This document shows, in pieces, positions 32,763 to 40,018 of a stretch of 64,000 bases of DNA. The DNA comes from UBA947 sp031550975 (GTDB lineage: Bacteria; Cyanobacteriota; Vampirovibrionia; Gastranaerophilales; Gastranaerophilaceae), in the NCBI GenBank assembly GCA_031550975.1, contig JAVBOC010000004.1:1-64000 (forward strand), in the 5' to 3' direction. Position 1 is the stretch's first letter. Each line of letters begins with the position of its first letter. The position numbers and the translations under genes were made by a program. The notes under the pieces were generated by a model that saw nothing but the letters and a program-made list of their open reading frames with translations, was not told where the DNA came from and searched no databases.

Positions 32763-33281
32763 ATGAAAAAAATAATTATTTTGATGTTATCTTTGGCTGC
32801 TTTTGGGGTTTGTGTAACAAATCCGGCTTATTCGGCTGAACAGATAATTAAAACCCAGCTTGAAAAACGCGAGTTTCAGACAAGAACTTATGATACTGCT
32901 GACAAGACAATGATTATGAAAGCAATGTTGAATGTTTTGCAGGATGAAGGTTTTATTGTGAACAACGCAAATCCGCTGTTGGGTTTTATTTCCGGCTCAA
33001 AAGACTTTGACGTTGCCGACAAGACAATTGATGTAAAAAAAGAATTCGGCACGGGGAAGAACAAATTAAATTGGTCAGGTGTGCGCGTAGCAACCATTGA
33101 AGCCACCGCAAATGTATCAGAATACGGCAAACAAATAAGAGTTCGGATTAACTTTAAACGCAAGCTTCTCAATGTTTACGGCAATGCACAATCGATTAGC
33201 GAAATTGACGACGCAGTCTATTACGAGGACTTTTTCTCTAAAGTTGACAAAGCAATCTTTATACAGAAACAAAAAATATGA
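32763..33281 (+). CDS. Secreted hypothetical protein, paralogue A
   Basis: 172 residues with signal peptide MKKIIILMLSLAAFGVCV. The mature part starts with QLEKREFQTRTYDTAD and contains MIMKAMLNVLQDEGFIVNNANPLLGFISG, shared with the next gene. GGGAAAAG precedes the ATG. Stop and start of the next gene overlap (ATGA). No family recognised; an envelope function is inferred from the signal peptides and BamE-like neighbour. Confidence 0.72.
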   Translation: MKKIIILMLSLAAFGVCVTNPAYSAEQIIKTQLEKREFQTRTYDTADKTMIMKAMLNVLQDEGFIVNNANPLLGFISGSKDFDVADKTIDVKKEFGTGKNKLNWSGVRVATIEATANVSEYGKQIRVRINFKRKLLNVYGNAQSISEIDDAVYYEDFFSKVDKAIFIQKQKI

Positions 33282-33868
33282 AGAAATTAATTGCATTTTT
33301 ATTGGTGTTATGTTCATTTGCGCCTGCTTGGGCACAAAAACAACCTGCGCCGACGCAGCTTGAGTTGCGCGAGGTGCAAACCCATATATTCCAAACCTCT
33401 GACGCAAATTTGGTTTACAAAGCAGCGATTAATACATTACAGGACAATGGTTTCATCATCCAAAATATTGAAGACGAACTTGGTTACATCAGGGCAAAAA
33501 AAGAGTACAAGGACAAAATCCGCGACAAAAAACGAATTGCAGCATATTCCGGGCTATTGGCTTATTACGGGGTATGCACCGGACTTTCATACGGGCTTGC
33601 GGCACCTTATATGGTAGACCCTGCAATGCGGTTGAGCAATGAAATGGCACCAAAAACAGTTATTGTTGATTCAAACGTAAACGTTGAACCTTACGGCAAA
33701 AACGCTGTTAGGGTACGCTTTACGATTGTTTCTAAGGTGTTAGAAAACGCCGACGGGTATTCTTACGTCAAATCCTCTCCGCGTCAGGTAATCCGCATCC
33801 GCGACCCGAAAATCTATCAGGAATTTTTCAGCCAAATGGATAAAAACATTTTCTACGAGAAAATTTGA
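33278..33868 (+). CDS. Secreted hypothetical protein, paralogue B
   Basis: 196 residues with signal peptide MKKLIAFLLVLCSFAPAWA. Its blocks QLELREVQTHIFQTSD, NLVYKAAINTLQDNGFIIQ and YQEFFSQMDKNIFYEK match the previous gene. It has an extra hydrophobic stretch of about 30 residues (YSGLLAYYGVCTGLSYGLAA). The two genes form a tandem duplication. They are coupled by a 4-nt overlap. Confidence 0.72.
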   Translation: MKKLIAFLLVLCSFAPAWAQKQPAPTQLELREVQTHIFQTSDANLVYKAAINTLQDNGFIIQNIEDELGYIRAKKEYKDKIRDKKRIAAYSGLLAYYGVCTGLSYGLAAPYMVDPAMRLSNEMAPKTVIVDSNVNVEPYGKNAVRVRFTIVSKVLENADGYSYVKSSPRQVIRIRDPKIYQEFFSQMDKNIFYEKI

Positions 33869-33888
33869 GGCATTGCAAATTATTCCCC

Positions 33889-34020
33889 GTCATTCTGAGC
33901 ACTAGCGAAGAATCTCAACATCTACGCGAATTGCAATGATTTTGCAATTACTTCGGGCTTCGCTCGCGTTAAACGGATGCGCTTACGCTTTCACCCTCTG
34001 CTCGCTTGCCTCAGCATGAC
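33889..34020. repeat. Palindromic element (GTCATTCTGAG..CAGCATGAC), composite
   Basis: Starts GTCATTCTGAGCACTAGCGAAGAATCTC and ends CTCAGCATGAC; the middle holds GC-rich direct and inverted words (GGGCTTCGCTCGCG, GATGCGCTTACGC). Lies between 33868 and the small gene at 34027. Confidence 0.65.
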
Positions 34021-34026
34021 GAACCC

Positions 34027-34248
34027 TTAAGGTTTTTTCTTTATCTCAAGTTCATAACCAAGAAAATCAAGGATTTCCTGAACTTCTTTAAATTTTATTG
34101 TTTGATTTCTTAATTTATTAGAAAAGTTGCTAGGAGCGGGAACCTTGTGACCAATATCGTTCATTTTTCTAAGAGTATTGGCTATTGAAGTCCCATTTCT
34201 TACTACTAATACTTTTAATTCTTCACGGATGTCTAACATAATGAACAT
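34027..34248 (-). CDS. Small HTH-like protein
   Basis: 73 residues (or 70 from the ATG at 34239). MLDIREELKVLVVRNGTSIANTLRKMND is followed by KVPAPSNFSNKLRNQTIKFKEVQEILDFLGYELEI. Layout and size recall small Cro/CI-type helix-turn-helix proteins (GTSIANTLRK as helix 2 and SNFSNKLRNQTI as recognition), but I am unsure. A TAGAAT box lies a few bases upstream. It stands alone on the minus strand. Confidence 0.55.
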   Translation of the reverse strand: MFIMLDIREELKVLVVRNGTSIANTLRKMNDIGHKVPAPSNFSNKLRNQTIKFKEVQEILDFLGYELEIKKKP

Positions 34249-34347
34249 GTTATTCTATTTCAGGGCGATTGACCAAATATAAAACATATGTTATAAATAT
34301 AATGAATACATGCACCGGGTTCACAAGTAATAATAAGAGGAGACTTA

Positions 34348-34638
34348 GTGGAAAAGAGGTACCGCGAAATTATAAAAGAGCTTGAAGATATTATGTCGGT
34401 TAAATATGACGAGCCTGAGCGCAACGATGTAGCCGTGCAAATCCTCCACACAACAATTGTACAATTGCACCTACTTGAACCCCATCTTTTTTCCTCTGTC
34501 ATTCCGGGCTCGACCCGGGATCTTCCACCGCAAGAATATGGACAGATCGCGAAAGTGGAAGATCCTGAATCACCAGGTAGGGACATAGAATCTGGCTTCA
34601 AGTACCTTTCAGCCGATTCTGCAGTCAGTTCAGGATGA
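34348..34638 (+). CDS. Small protein with a repeat-encoded C-terminus
   Basis: 96 residues from a GTG start; AGAGGAGA lies upstream. The first 48 residues (EKRYREIIKELEDIMSVKY..) look like a genuine helical protein. The last 48 (SSVIPGSTRDLPPQEYGQ..) are read from a long palindromic element, which also supplies the stop codon. The gene may have been longer or shorter before the insertion. Function unknown. Confidence 0.55.
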   Translation: MEKRYREIIKELEDIMSVKYDEPERNDVAVQILHTTIVQLHLLEPHLFSSVIPGSTRDLPPQEYGQIAKVEDPESPGRDIESGFKYLSADSAVSSG

Positions 34639-34640
34639 CA
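34498..34640. repeat. Palindromic element, long form, at a gene 3' end
   Basis: GTCATTCCGGGCTCGACCCGG at the left and the shared 80 bp (GATCCTGAATCACC .. CAGGATGAC) at the right. Matches 19893-19972 and 21395-21474. Confidence 0.85.
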
Positions 34641-34668
34641 ATAGGATTTATACATTTATTATACAAAA

Positions 34669-34680
34669 TTTTCGTGCTAG
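34669..34680 (+). promoter_or_regulatory. Extended -10 of nusB
   Basis: TGC-TAGAAT directly after the palindromic element, about 32-36 nt upstream of the nusB ATG. Position approximate. Confidence 0.45.
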
Positions 34681-34713
34681 AATAATTCCATATATTAAAG
34701 AAAGAGGACAAAT

Positions 34714-35361
34714 ATGCAAGCACGCAGAGCATCAAGAGAATTAGCGTTTATAGTACTTTCACAGTTTAAGAGTGTTATCGGCGAAGATTTAGAAGACATT
34801 ATCGTAAAATCCGTTCGGATTTTATCCAGCAGCGCCGAAGACGAACTTAGAATCGCACTTGGTGCACTTATGGAGTTTAAAGACCAAATCGACACCTACG
34901 AAGCCGACCACGAAACGAACCTTTCACGCCCGGTTGGAGTGAAAAATGTTCCGGTTGCAATCCCGACAACATCTGACGTGTCTGAAAAAATTGAAGATAT
35001 GATTGAAGTCGCAGAAAAAGCACTCACAGCACTGGAGATTGCCGAATTTGCAACACTTGACAGCCAAAGCGACGTAAAAGAATACTCTATTAAAATTATA
35101 AAAGAACTTCAAGAACATCAAAGTGAAGTTGATGAAATTATCAAAAAATACGCCAAAAACTGGAATATTGAGCGTTTGGTAAAAATGGACAAAGATGTTT
35201 TGCGCATCGCACTTGTTGAACTTCTATACACAAAAGACGCGCCAATGAAGGTTATCGTTGATGAAGCGCTTGAACTAGCTAAAAAATACTCAACTGATGA
35301 CAGTGCGTCATTTATCAACGGGATTTTGGCAAAAGTTATTGTAGATTACGGGATCAATTAG
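34714..35361 (+). CDS. nusB: Transcription antitermination protein NusB, expanded
   Basis: Binds boxA with NusE (S10) for rRNA antitermination. The beginning QARRASRELAFIVLSQF and the C-terminal half (WNIERLVKMDKDVLRIALVELLY, VIVDEALELAKKYSTDDSASFINGILAKV) match NusB. At 215 residues it is about 60-70 longer than usual. The extra stretch lies in the middle (about residues 60-130) and looks helical and acidic. AAGAGGA precedes the ATG. It is followed by ftsY, separated by an H2 heptamer array. Confidence 0.92.
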   Translation: MQARRASRELAFIVLSQFKSVIGEDLEDIIVKSVRILSSSAEDELRIALGALMEFKDQIDTYEADHETNLSRPVGVKNVPVAIPTTSDVSEKIEDMIEVAEKALTALEIAEFATLDSQSDVKEYSIKIIKELQEHQSEVDEIIKKYAKNWNIERLVKMDKDVLRIALVELLYTKDAPMKVIVDEALELAKKYSTDDSASFINGILAKVIVDYGIN

Positions 35362-35405
35362 GGACTAGGGATTAGGGATTAGGGACTAGGGACTAGAAAC
35401 TAGCA
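35360..35405. repeat. GGGACTA heptamer array (H2) between nusB and ftsY
   Basis: Six consecutive units, GGGACTA, GGGATTA, GGGATTA, GGGACTA, GGGACTA, GAAACTA. It begins immediately at the nusB stop. The cleanest example of the family. Confidence 0.9.
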
Positions 35406-35417
35406 TTTAGAGGGTTT

Positions 35418-36329
35418 ATGTTTAAATTTTTCTCAGACAAATTCGGCGACCTAAAAAAAACTGTTGCTAACACAGCGCAAACGCTTGTAGGAAATGTGGT
35501 TGATACGGTTGAAACAGAAGAAGAATTCTCGGATTTTGTGCTTGACGATATGGAGGATTTGCTCATCAGCGCGGATTTGGGGGTAAATTACGCTTCTGAA
35601 TTGGTCGATAAATTAAGAAATCAATATGAAATTAAACCTTCTGAAGTTAAAAAATATCTTAAACAAGAATTCCTAAAAACCTTGCACGAAGCGGGAGATA
35701 ACAAACTAAACTTTACCCCGGGACTAAATATTTATTTTATTACGGGCGTAAACGGTGCGGGCAAAACGACTTTAATCGGCAAATTGGCTTATAAATTCAA
35801 AAATGAGGGCAAAAAAGTTTTAATCGCCGCAGGAGACACCTTCCGCGCAGCAGCCGAAGAACAGCTTGAAATCTGGTCAAAACGCGCCGGCGCTGATATT
35901 GTACGACGCGATGGCGCTGACCCTGCATCAGTAGTTTACGAAGCAATAGAAAAGGCGCGAAACGACAACTATGACGTTATTTTAGTCGACACTGCAGGAC
36001 GTTTGCAAAACAAATATAATTTGATGGAAGAATTATCTAAAATCAAAACTGTAATCGACAAAAACGCACCGGAGTCGCTGCGTGAGAGCATTTTAGTAAT
36101 TGATGCCAACACCGGACAAAACGGGCTGCAGCAGGCAAAGGTTTTTGCTGAAGCGGTTAATTTAACCTCTGTAGCGCTGACCAAACTCGACGGTTCGGCA
36201 AAAGGCGCAATAATCATGTCAATCGCAAAAGAAATGAAATTGCCTGTAAAACTCATCGGTGTGGGTGAAAAAATGGAAGACTTGCAGGAATTTAGGGCGG
36301 AAGAATTTATCAATGCGTTGTTTAGTTAG
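35418..36329 (+). CDS. ftsY: Signal recognition particle receptor FtsY
   Basis: SRP receptor GTPase that delivers ribosomes to the translocase. 303 residues: a short basic amphipathic N-terminus (MFKFFSDKFGDLKK) for membrane binding, the N domain, then the G domain with the P-loop GVNGAGKTT (110-118), DTAGRLQN and TKLDGSAKGA. The acidic A domain of proteobacterial FtsY is missing, as in many bacteria. AGAGGG precedes the ATG. It ends two bases from an H1 array. Confidence 0.95.
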   Translation: MFKFFSDKFGDLKKTVANTAQTLVGNVVDTVETEEEFSDFVLDDMEDLLISADLGVNYASELVDKLRNQYEIKPSEVKKYLKQEFLKTLHEAGDNKLNFTPGLNIYFITGVNGAGKTTLIGKLAYKFKNEGKKVLIAAGDTFRAAAEEQLEIWSKRAGADIVRRDGADPASVVYEAIEKARNDNYDVILVDTAGRLQNKYNLMEELSKIKTVIDKNAPESLRESILVIDANTGQNGLQQAKVFAEAVNLTSVALTKLDGSAKGAIIMSIAKEMKLPVKLIGVGEKMEDLQEFRAEEFINALFS

Positions 36330-36358
36330 TGAGTAGTGAATCGTGAATCGTGAATCAT
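36330..36358. repeat. GTGAATA heptamer array (H1), forward arm
   Basis: GTGAGTA, GTGAATC, GTGAATC, GTGAATC. Supplies the GTG start codon of the next gene. Confidence 0.8.
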
Positions 36359-37092
36359 TCAATTATGAAATAATCGAATCAGTCAAATCCAAAATGGATA
36401 ATGATATATTTTTATTGCGCAGCAATTTGTCGCACAACTCACAATTCACGACTCACAATTCACTGGTGATAGGCGTTTTTCATGGCGACGAACCGCAGGG
36501 GAAGTACCTGATTGAAAGATATATTAATAACCATTCAACCATTCAACCCTTCAACCCTTCAACCCTTCAACCTTTCAACCATTCAACCCTTTTTATTCCT
36601 TGCCTAAACCCTGACGGAATGGCGGCAAAAACCCGCACAAATGCAAACGGAGTTGATTTAAACAGAAATTTTCCGACCCAAAACTGGACCTTATCAGAGC
36701 AAACAACCAACAAGAATCCTGAAGGGCAAACAATAATCGGCAAAGAAACTGAAAAAAATGAGTTCTTCGGCGGCGAATCTCCGACGAGCGAAATTGAAAC
36801 ACAGTTTTTGATTGATGTTATTGAAAAATACAAACCAAAAACGATTTTAACACTCCATGCCCCATACAAAGTCGTAAATTATGACGGGCCGGCACAGGAT
36901 TTGGCGCAAAAGGTTTCTGATATTATCAACTATCCGGTTGAAGAAAGTATCGGCTACCCGACGCCGGGGAGTTTTGGCACCTGGGCGGGGATTGAGCGCG
37001 GGATTCCGACAATCACACTTGAACTTGACGAAACCTGTCCTGTCGAGGATTTATACGCACCTGTCAGTCAAATTTTTGGCCTTTTGTCTTAA
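36343..37092 (+). CDS. M14 family zinc carboxypeptidase (MpaA-like)
   Basis: 249 residues. HGDE (47-50) is the first metal-binding pair, DLNRNFP the substrate-binding Arg, LHAP the third metal ligand region, and TLELDE the catalytic Glu. It most resembles the murein-tripeptide amidase group that frees meso-diaminopimelate, which would fit a recycling role; substrate is inference. The chain contains a heptamer array (SHNSQFTTHNSL, about 30-41) and an octamer array (NNHSTIQPFNPSTLQPFNHST, about 60-80, on either side of the fold's first strand). The GTG start lies in a third array, with no Shine-Dalgarno. Confidence 0.82.
   Translation: MNRESFNYEIIESVKSKMDNDIFLLRSNLSHNSQFTTHNSLVIGVFHGDEPQGKYLIERYINNHSTIQPFNPSTLQPFNHSTLFIPCLNPDGMAAKTRTNANGVDLNRNFPTQNWTLSEQTTNKNPEGQTIIGKETEKNEFFGGESPTSEIETQFLIDVIEKYKPKTILTLHAPYKVVNYDGPAQDLAQKVSDIINYPVEESIGYPTPGSFGTWAGIERGIPTITLELDETCPVEDLYAPVSQIFGLLS
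36433..36464. repeat. GTGAATA heptamer array (H1), reverse arm inside the M14 gene
   Basis: ACTCACAATTCACGACTCACAATTCAC, the complement of the arm at 36330-36358, read in frame as NSQFTTHNS. Confidence 0.75.
36529..36594. repeat. AACCATTC octamer array (O1), eight units, in the M14 gene
   Basis: The longest octamer array: AACCATTC x2, AACCCTTC x3, AACCTTTC, AACCATTC, then AACCC. Three units make 24 nt, so the peptide repeats every 8 residues (NHSTIQPF, NPSTLQPF, NHSTLF). Confidence 0.92.
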
Positions 37093-37138
37093 CTTTTATA
37101 TTAAATTTTGTAACTTTACTAGCCATCCGGTTAAAGTT

Positions 37139-37144
37139 TTGACA
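37139..37144 (+). promoter_or_regulatory. -35 box upstream of the gene at 37203
   Basis: TTGACA at 37139-37144; a weak -10 (TTAAGT) follows at 17-18 nt. GTGAGGT is the ribosome site for the ATG at 37203. Confidence 0.4.
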
Positions 37145-37202
37145 AAAACTGCCGTCATGCATTAAGTTAGTATGTATGTAAAAATAGAAAAGTGAGGTTA
37201 GT

Positions 37203-37784
37203 ATGGTAAGTAATGTTGGCGGAGTAGGACCAAACCCAAAACTTACAGCGATCGCTGCATCTAAGACAGCAGCCGTTGCAAAAACTCCTGATAATAAAAA
37301 AGTTAATGACGCAGCACTACAGCATTTGAAAAAAGCTACTATTACGATTACAAACCAAAATGAAATGATTGAACCACAAAGCCCGAGACATCCTGAAGTT
37401 GTAACAGCAAAAGACGGTATAGCTAAGGGGACTTTTGGCTCTAATGAAGCAGGTTACACTAATTATGATTTCAGCGATATGGTAAAAAAACATGGCGCCG
37501 TAGTTGTGATATTCAACTCTGATGGTCAAATGACGCTTAAGGATGTCAGAGAACAATATGGCCTTCCTAATGGAACAATCTTAAATAACAACAAAGATTT
37601 AAAAGATATTAGCAGAGTTAACGAATATATTGACTGGAGAGTTGTTGCGGTTCCCCTAAAAGAAGTTGGCGCAAAAGGAGGCAAGCAAAACACGCTTGAC
37701 CCTAAATTGGCACAATCGACAATAGACTTGACCTTCAAAAAGAATGACAAAACAGCGCGCGACAGCGACACTGTGGGTCAATAA
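37203..37784 (+). CDS. Lineage-type hypothetical protein with LysM-like segment
   Basis: 193 residues. The N-terminus is Ala/Lys-rich and disordered (MVSNVGGVGPNPKL). The globular part has MTLKDVREQYGLPNGTILNNNKDL, whose helix-turn-strand spacing recalls LysM, then IDWRVVAVPL. No signal peptide. GAGGT lies before the ATG. The next gene has a related segment. I do not recognise a family; LysM similarity is weak. Confidence 0.68.
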   Translation: MVSNVGGVGPNPKLTAIAASKTAAVAKTPDNKKVNDAALQHLKKATITITNQNEMIEPQSPRHPEVVTAKDGIAKGTFGSNEAGYTNYDFSDMVKKHGAVVVIFNSDGQMTLKDVREQYGLPNGTILNNNKDLKDISRVNEYIDWRVVAVPLKEVGAKGGKQNTLDPKLAQSTIDLTFKKNDKTARDSDTVGQ

Positions 37785-37811
37785 ATAAAATTAAGAATTA
37801 TGAGGTAAAAG

Positions 37812-38582
37812 ATGACAGGCTCTATAAATGAAATACCTAAAATAGAATTTATTTCAACATCAAGCACTACAGGCGTTGGGAATAAGGCCCCTTCAAAAAA
37901 CACAAAAAGTGTTTGGACAGAAAAAGATCAGGCTATTGCCGGTGAAAAGACAGAAAAAGACGTCCAAAAAGCTTTTGATGAATATATAAATATCATGGAG
38001 CTTGATATCGAGACCGGCAAATTTGCTTTGAATCTTGACTCTGCTCAAATATGGACCAAAAGTCACAAGAAGCCGGGATTCAGAGACTTGTCAAAGGCTT
38101 TTCATATTCCGCTTGACAAAGTCGAAAAAGATAACGGCGGGTATAAAATTCCTATGACTTCTAAAATTGTGATTGATCCGGCAGAAATGGGTAAAACATC
38201 TGACACAGGCAAAGACCTCGGTAAATATGCTATGAAAAAAGCAGACATTATGGGAACATTTTTTGCAAATTATAAAACCAGTGTGAAATATACAAAAGAA
38301 ATGGAAATTCTGCAACAAGCTGCAAAAGAAAAATCTTCCAAAATAACTTATGACAAAAAAAATGCTCGATTAAGATTTGAAGGCCCTGGAACCATGAGAT
38401 CAATAAAAGCAAAATTAGGGCTAAGAGACGGCGCATTAAAAGCAAGCAATCAAAACGTTAGAGGCGATGAGCAATATCTTGATTCGAAAGGTGTTGCCTA
38501 TATAAACATAAATTATCTCACCGGAGTTGGAATGACACCTGAAGAAGTCGAAAAACTAGGATTTAAAGAATATAAAGAATAA
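37812..38582 (+). CDS. Lineage-type hypothetical protein with two LysM-like segments
   Basis: 256 residues. After a disordered N-terminus (ISTSSTTGVGNKAPSKN) come two segments like that of the previous gene: FRDLSKAFHIPLDKVEKDNGG (about 96-116) and GTMRSIKAKLGLRDGALKASNQ (about 194-215), each followed by a strand-like stretch (YKIPMTS and YININYL). No signal peptide. GAGGTAAAAG precedes the ATG. It sits 28 nt after the previous gene, so they are likely co-transcribed. Function unknown. Confidence 0.68.
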   Translation: MTGSINEIPKIEFISTSSTTGVGNKAPSKNTKSVWTEKDQAIAGEKTEKDVQKAFDEYINIMELDIETGKFALNLDSAQIWTKSHKKPGFRDLSKAFHIPLDKVEKDNGGYKIPMTSKIVIDPAEMGKTSDTGKDLGKYAMKKADIMGTFFANYKTSVKYTKEMEILQQAAKEKSSKITYDKKNARLRFEGPGTMRSIKAKLGLRDGALKASNQNVRGDEQYLDSKGVAYININYLTGVGMTPEEVEKLGFKEYKE

Positions 38583-38611
38583 TAGTTAGAGTTTATAAAT
38601 TTCCCCCAGTT

Positions 38612-38624
38612 TGTGTTAGAATAA
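38612..38624 (+). promoter_or_regulatory. Extended -10 of cysS
   Basis: TGT-TAGAAT in GTTTGTGTTAGAATAAGC, about 20 nt upstream of the ATG, with AGGGGG as ribosome site. Confidence 0.45.
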
Positions 38625-38644
38625 GCATACAGGGGGATTTTTTC

Positions 38645-40018
38645 ATGAGAGTGTACAATTCTTATACCAACGAATTAGAAGAATTTAAACCGGTTGTCGA
38701 AAACAAGGTCAGTATGTATGTTTGCGGCCCGACGGTTTATGATTATGCACACCTTGGTCACGCCCGCTGCTATATCACGTGGGATGTGTTATACAGATAT
38801 TTAAAGTTTAAAGGCTACGAGGTAACTTACGCCCGTAATGTGACCGATGTTGACGATAAAATCCTTAAAAAAGCCGATGATGAGGGTAAAACTCCTGAGG
38901 AAGTTTCACAATATTGGTACAAGGCATTCGTAAAAAGCATGGACGCGTTAAATGTCTCAAGGCCTGATCTTGAACCGTTTGCAACCAAAACCATCGGGGA
39001 AATGATTGCGATTACAAAGGATTTAATTAATAAAGGATTTGCTTACGAAGTGAATGGCGATGTGTATTTCAGGGTTAAAAAATTCCCAAAATACGGACAG
39101 CTCTCAAAACAACCGATTGACGCATTAGAATCCGGTGCGCGGGTTGAAGCAAGCGATATTAAAGAAAACCCGCTTGATTTTGCGCTCTGGAAAAAAGACG
39201 AAAAACACGGCTACCCAAGTCCTTGGGGCAAAGGAAGACCGGGCTGGCATATCGAGTGTTCAGCGATGAGCCGCAAATACATGGGCGACACAATTGATAT
39301 TCACGCCGGCGGCGCGGATTTGATTTTCCCGCACCACGAGAACGAAATCGCTCAATCCGAGTGTGCTAACGGATGCCAGTTCGTGAACTACTGGATGCAC
39401 AACGGTTTTGTGACTATTAACAAAGAAAAAATGTCGAAATCATTGGGAAATTTCCTCACAATCGACAATTTATTAGAAAAATACGACTCAAATACCATCA
39501 GACTTTTCATTTTAACAAACCACTACCGCATGCCGGTTGAGTTTTCAGACGAGTCGCTAACCAGTGCTGCAAACGGGGTTGCGCGATTGATGAACGTTAA
39601 GCGCACAGAAATCGACGACAATTTTGACATAACAAAAACAGACGAATACAAACAATTTGTTGAGGCGATGGATGACGATATGAACACTTCAAAAGCTCTG
39701 GCTATCTTGTTTGACTTGGTTAATAAAGCGAACAAAAACGAGCCTCATGCGTTTACGATTCTGTTCAAACTAGCGTCCGTCTTGGGTTTCACTTTTGAAA
39801 AAGCACAGATTTCAAAAGAAGAATTAGCAAGCAAAGTCGCACAAATCAGTGACAAATTAGGCGAAAAATTCGCTTCTATGGAAGATATTATCGCATACCG
39901 CAAAGATGCTCGTGACGCCAAAAACTGGGACGTTGCGGACAAAATTCGCGTAGCGACAGATGAAGTCGGAATCGTTTTAAAAGACACCAAGGAAGGCACA
40001 AGTTGGGAAACAAAATAG
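38645..40018 (+). CDS. cysS: Cysteinyl-tRNA synthetase
   Basis: 457 residues, class I synthetase. HLGH (36-39, the HIGH motif) lies in PTVYDYAHLGHARCY, and the KMSKS loop in KEKMSKSLGNF. Zinc ligands are C27 of MYVCGPT, CSAMSRKYMG, HHENEIAQSECA. A C-terminal helical domain for the anticodon follows. AGGGGG precedes the ATG. The last 16 bases overlap the start of the SpoIID-like gene. Confidence 0.96.
   Translation: MRVYNSYTNELEEFKPVVENKVSMYVCGPTVYDYAHLGHARCYITWDVLYRYLKFKGYEVTYARNVTDVDDKILKKADDEGKTPEEVSQYWYKAFVKSMDALNVSRPDLEPFATKTIGEMIAITKDLINKGFAYEVNGDVYFRVKKFPKYGQLSKQPIDALESGARVEASDIKENPLDFALWKKDEKHGYPSPWGKGRPGWHIECSAMSRKYMGDTIDIHAGGADLIFPHHENEIAQSECANGCQFVNYWMHNGFVTINKEKMSKSLGNFLTIDNLLEKYDSNTIRLFILTNHYRMPVEFSDESLTSAANGVARLMNVKRTEIDDNFDITKTDEYKQFVEAMDDDMNTSKALAILFDLVNKANKNEPHAFTILFKLASVLGFTFEKAQISKEELASKVAQISDKLGEKFASMEDIIAYRKDARDAKNWDVADKIRVATDEVGIVLKDTKEGTSWETK

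Noticed and set aside
34260..34655. 131-residue minus-strand frame
   Set aside because: It runs through a palindromic element and antisense to the small gene at 34348; no start signal.
36529..36594. CRISPR array
   Set aside because: Repeats are only 7-8 nt, tandem and without unique spacers; no cas genes.
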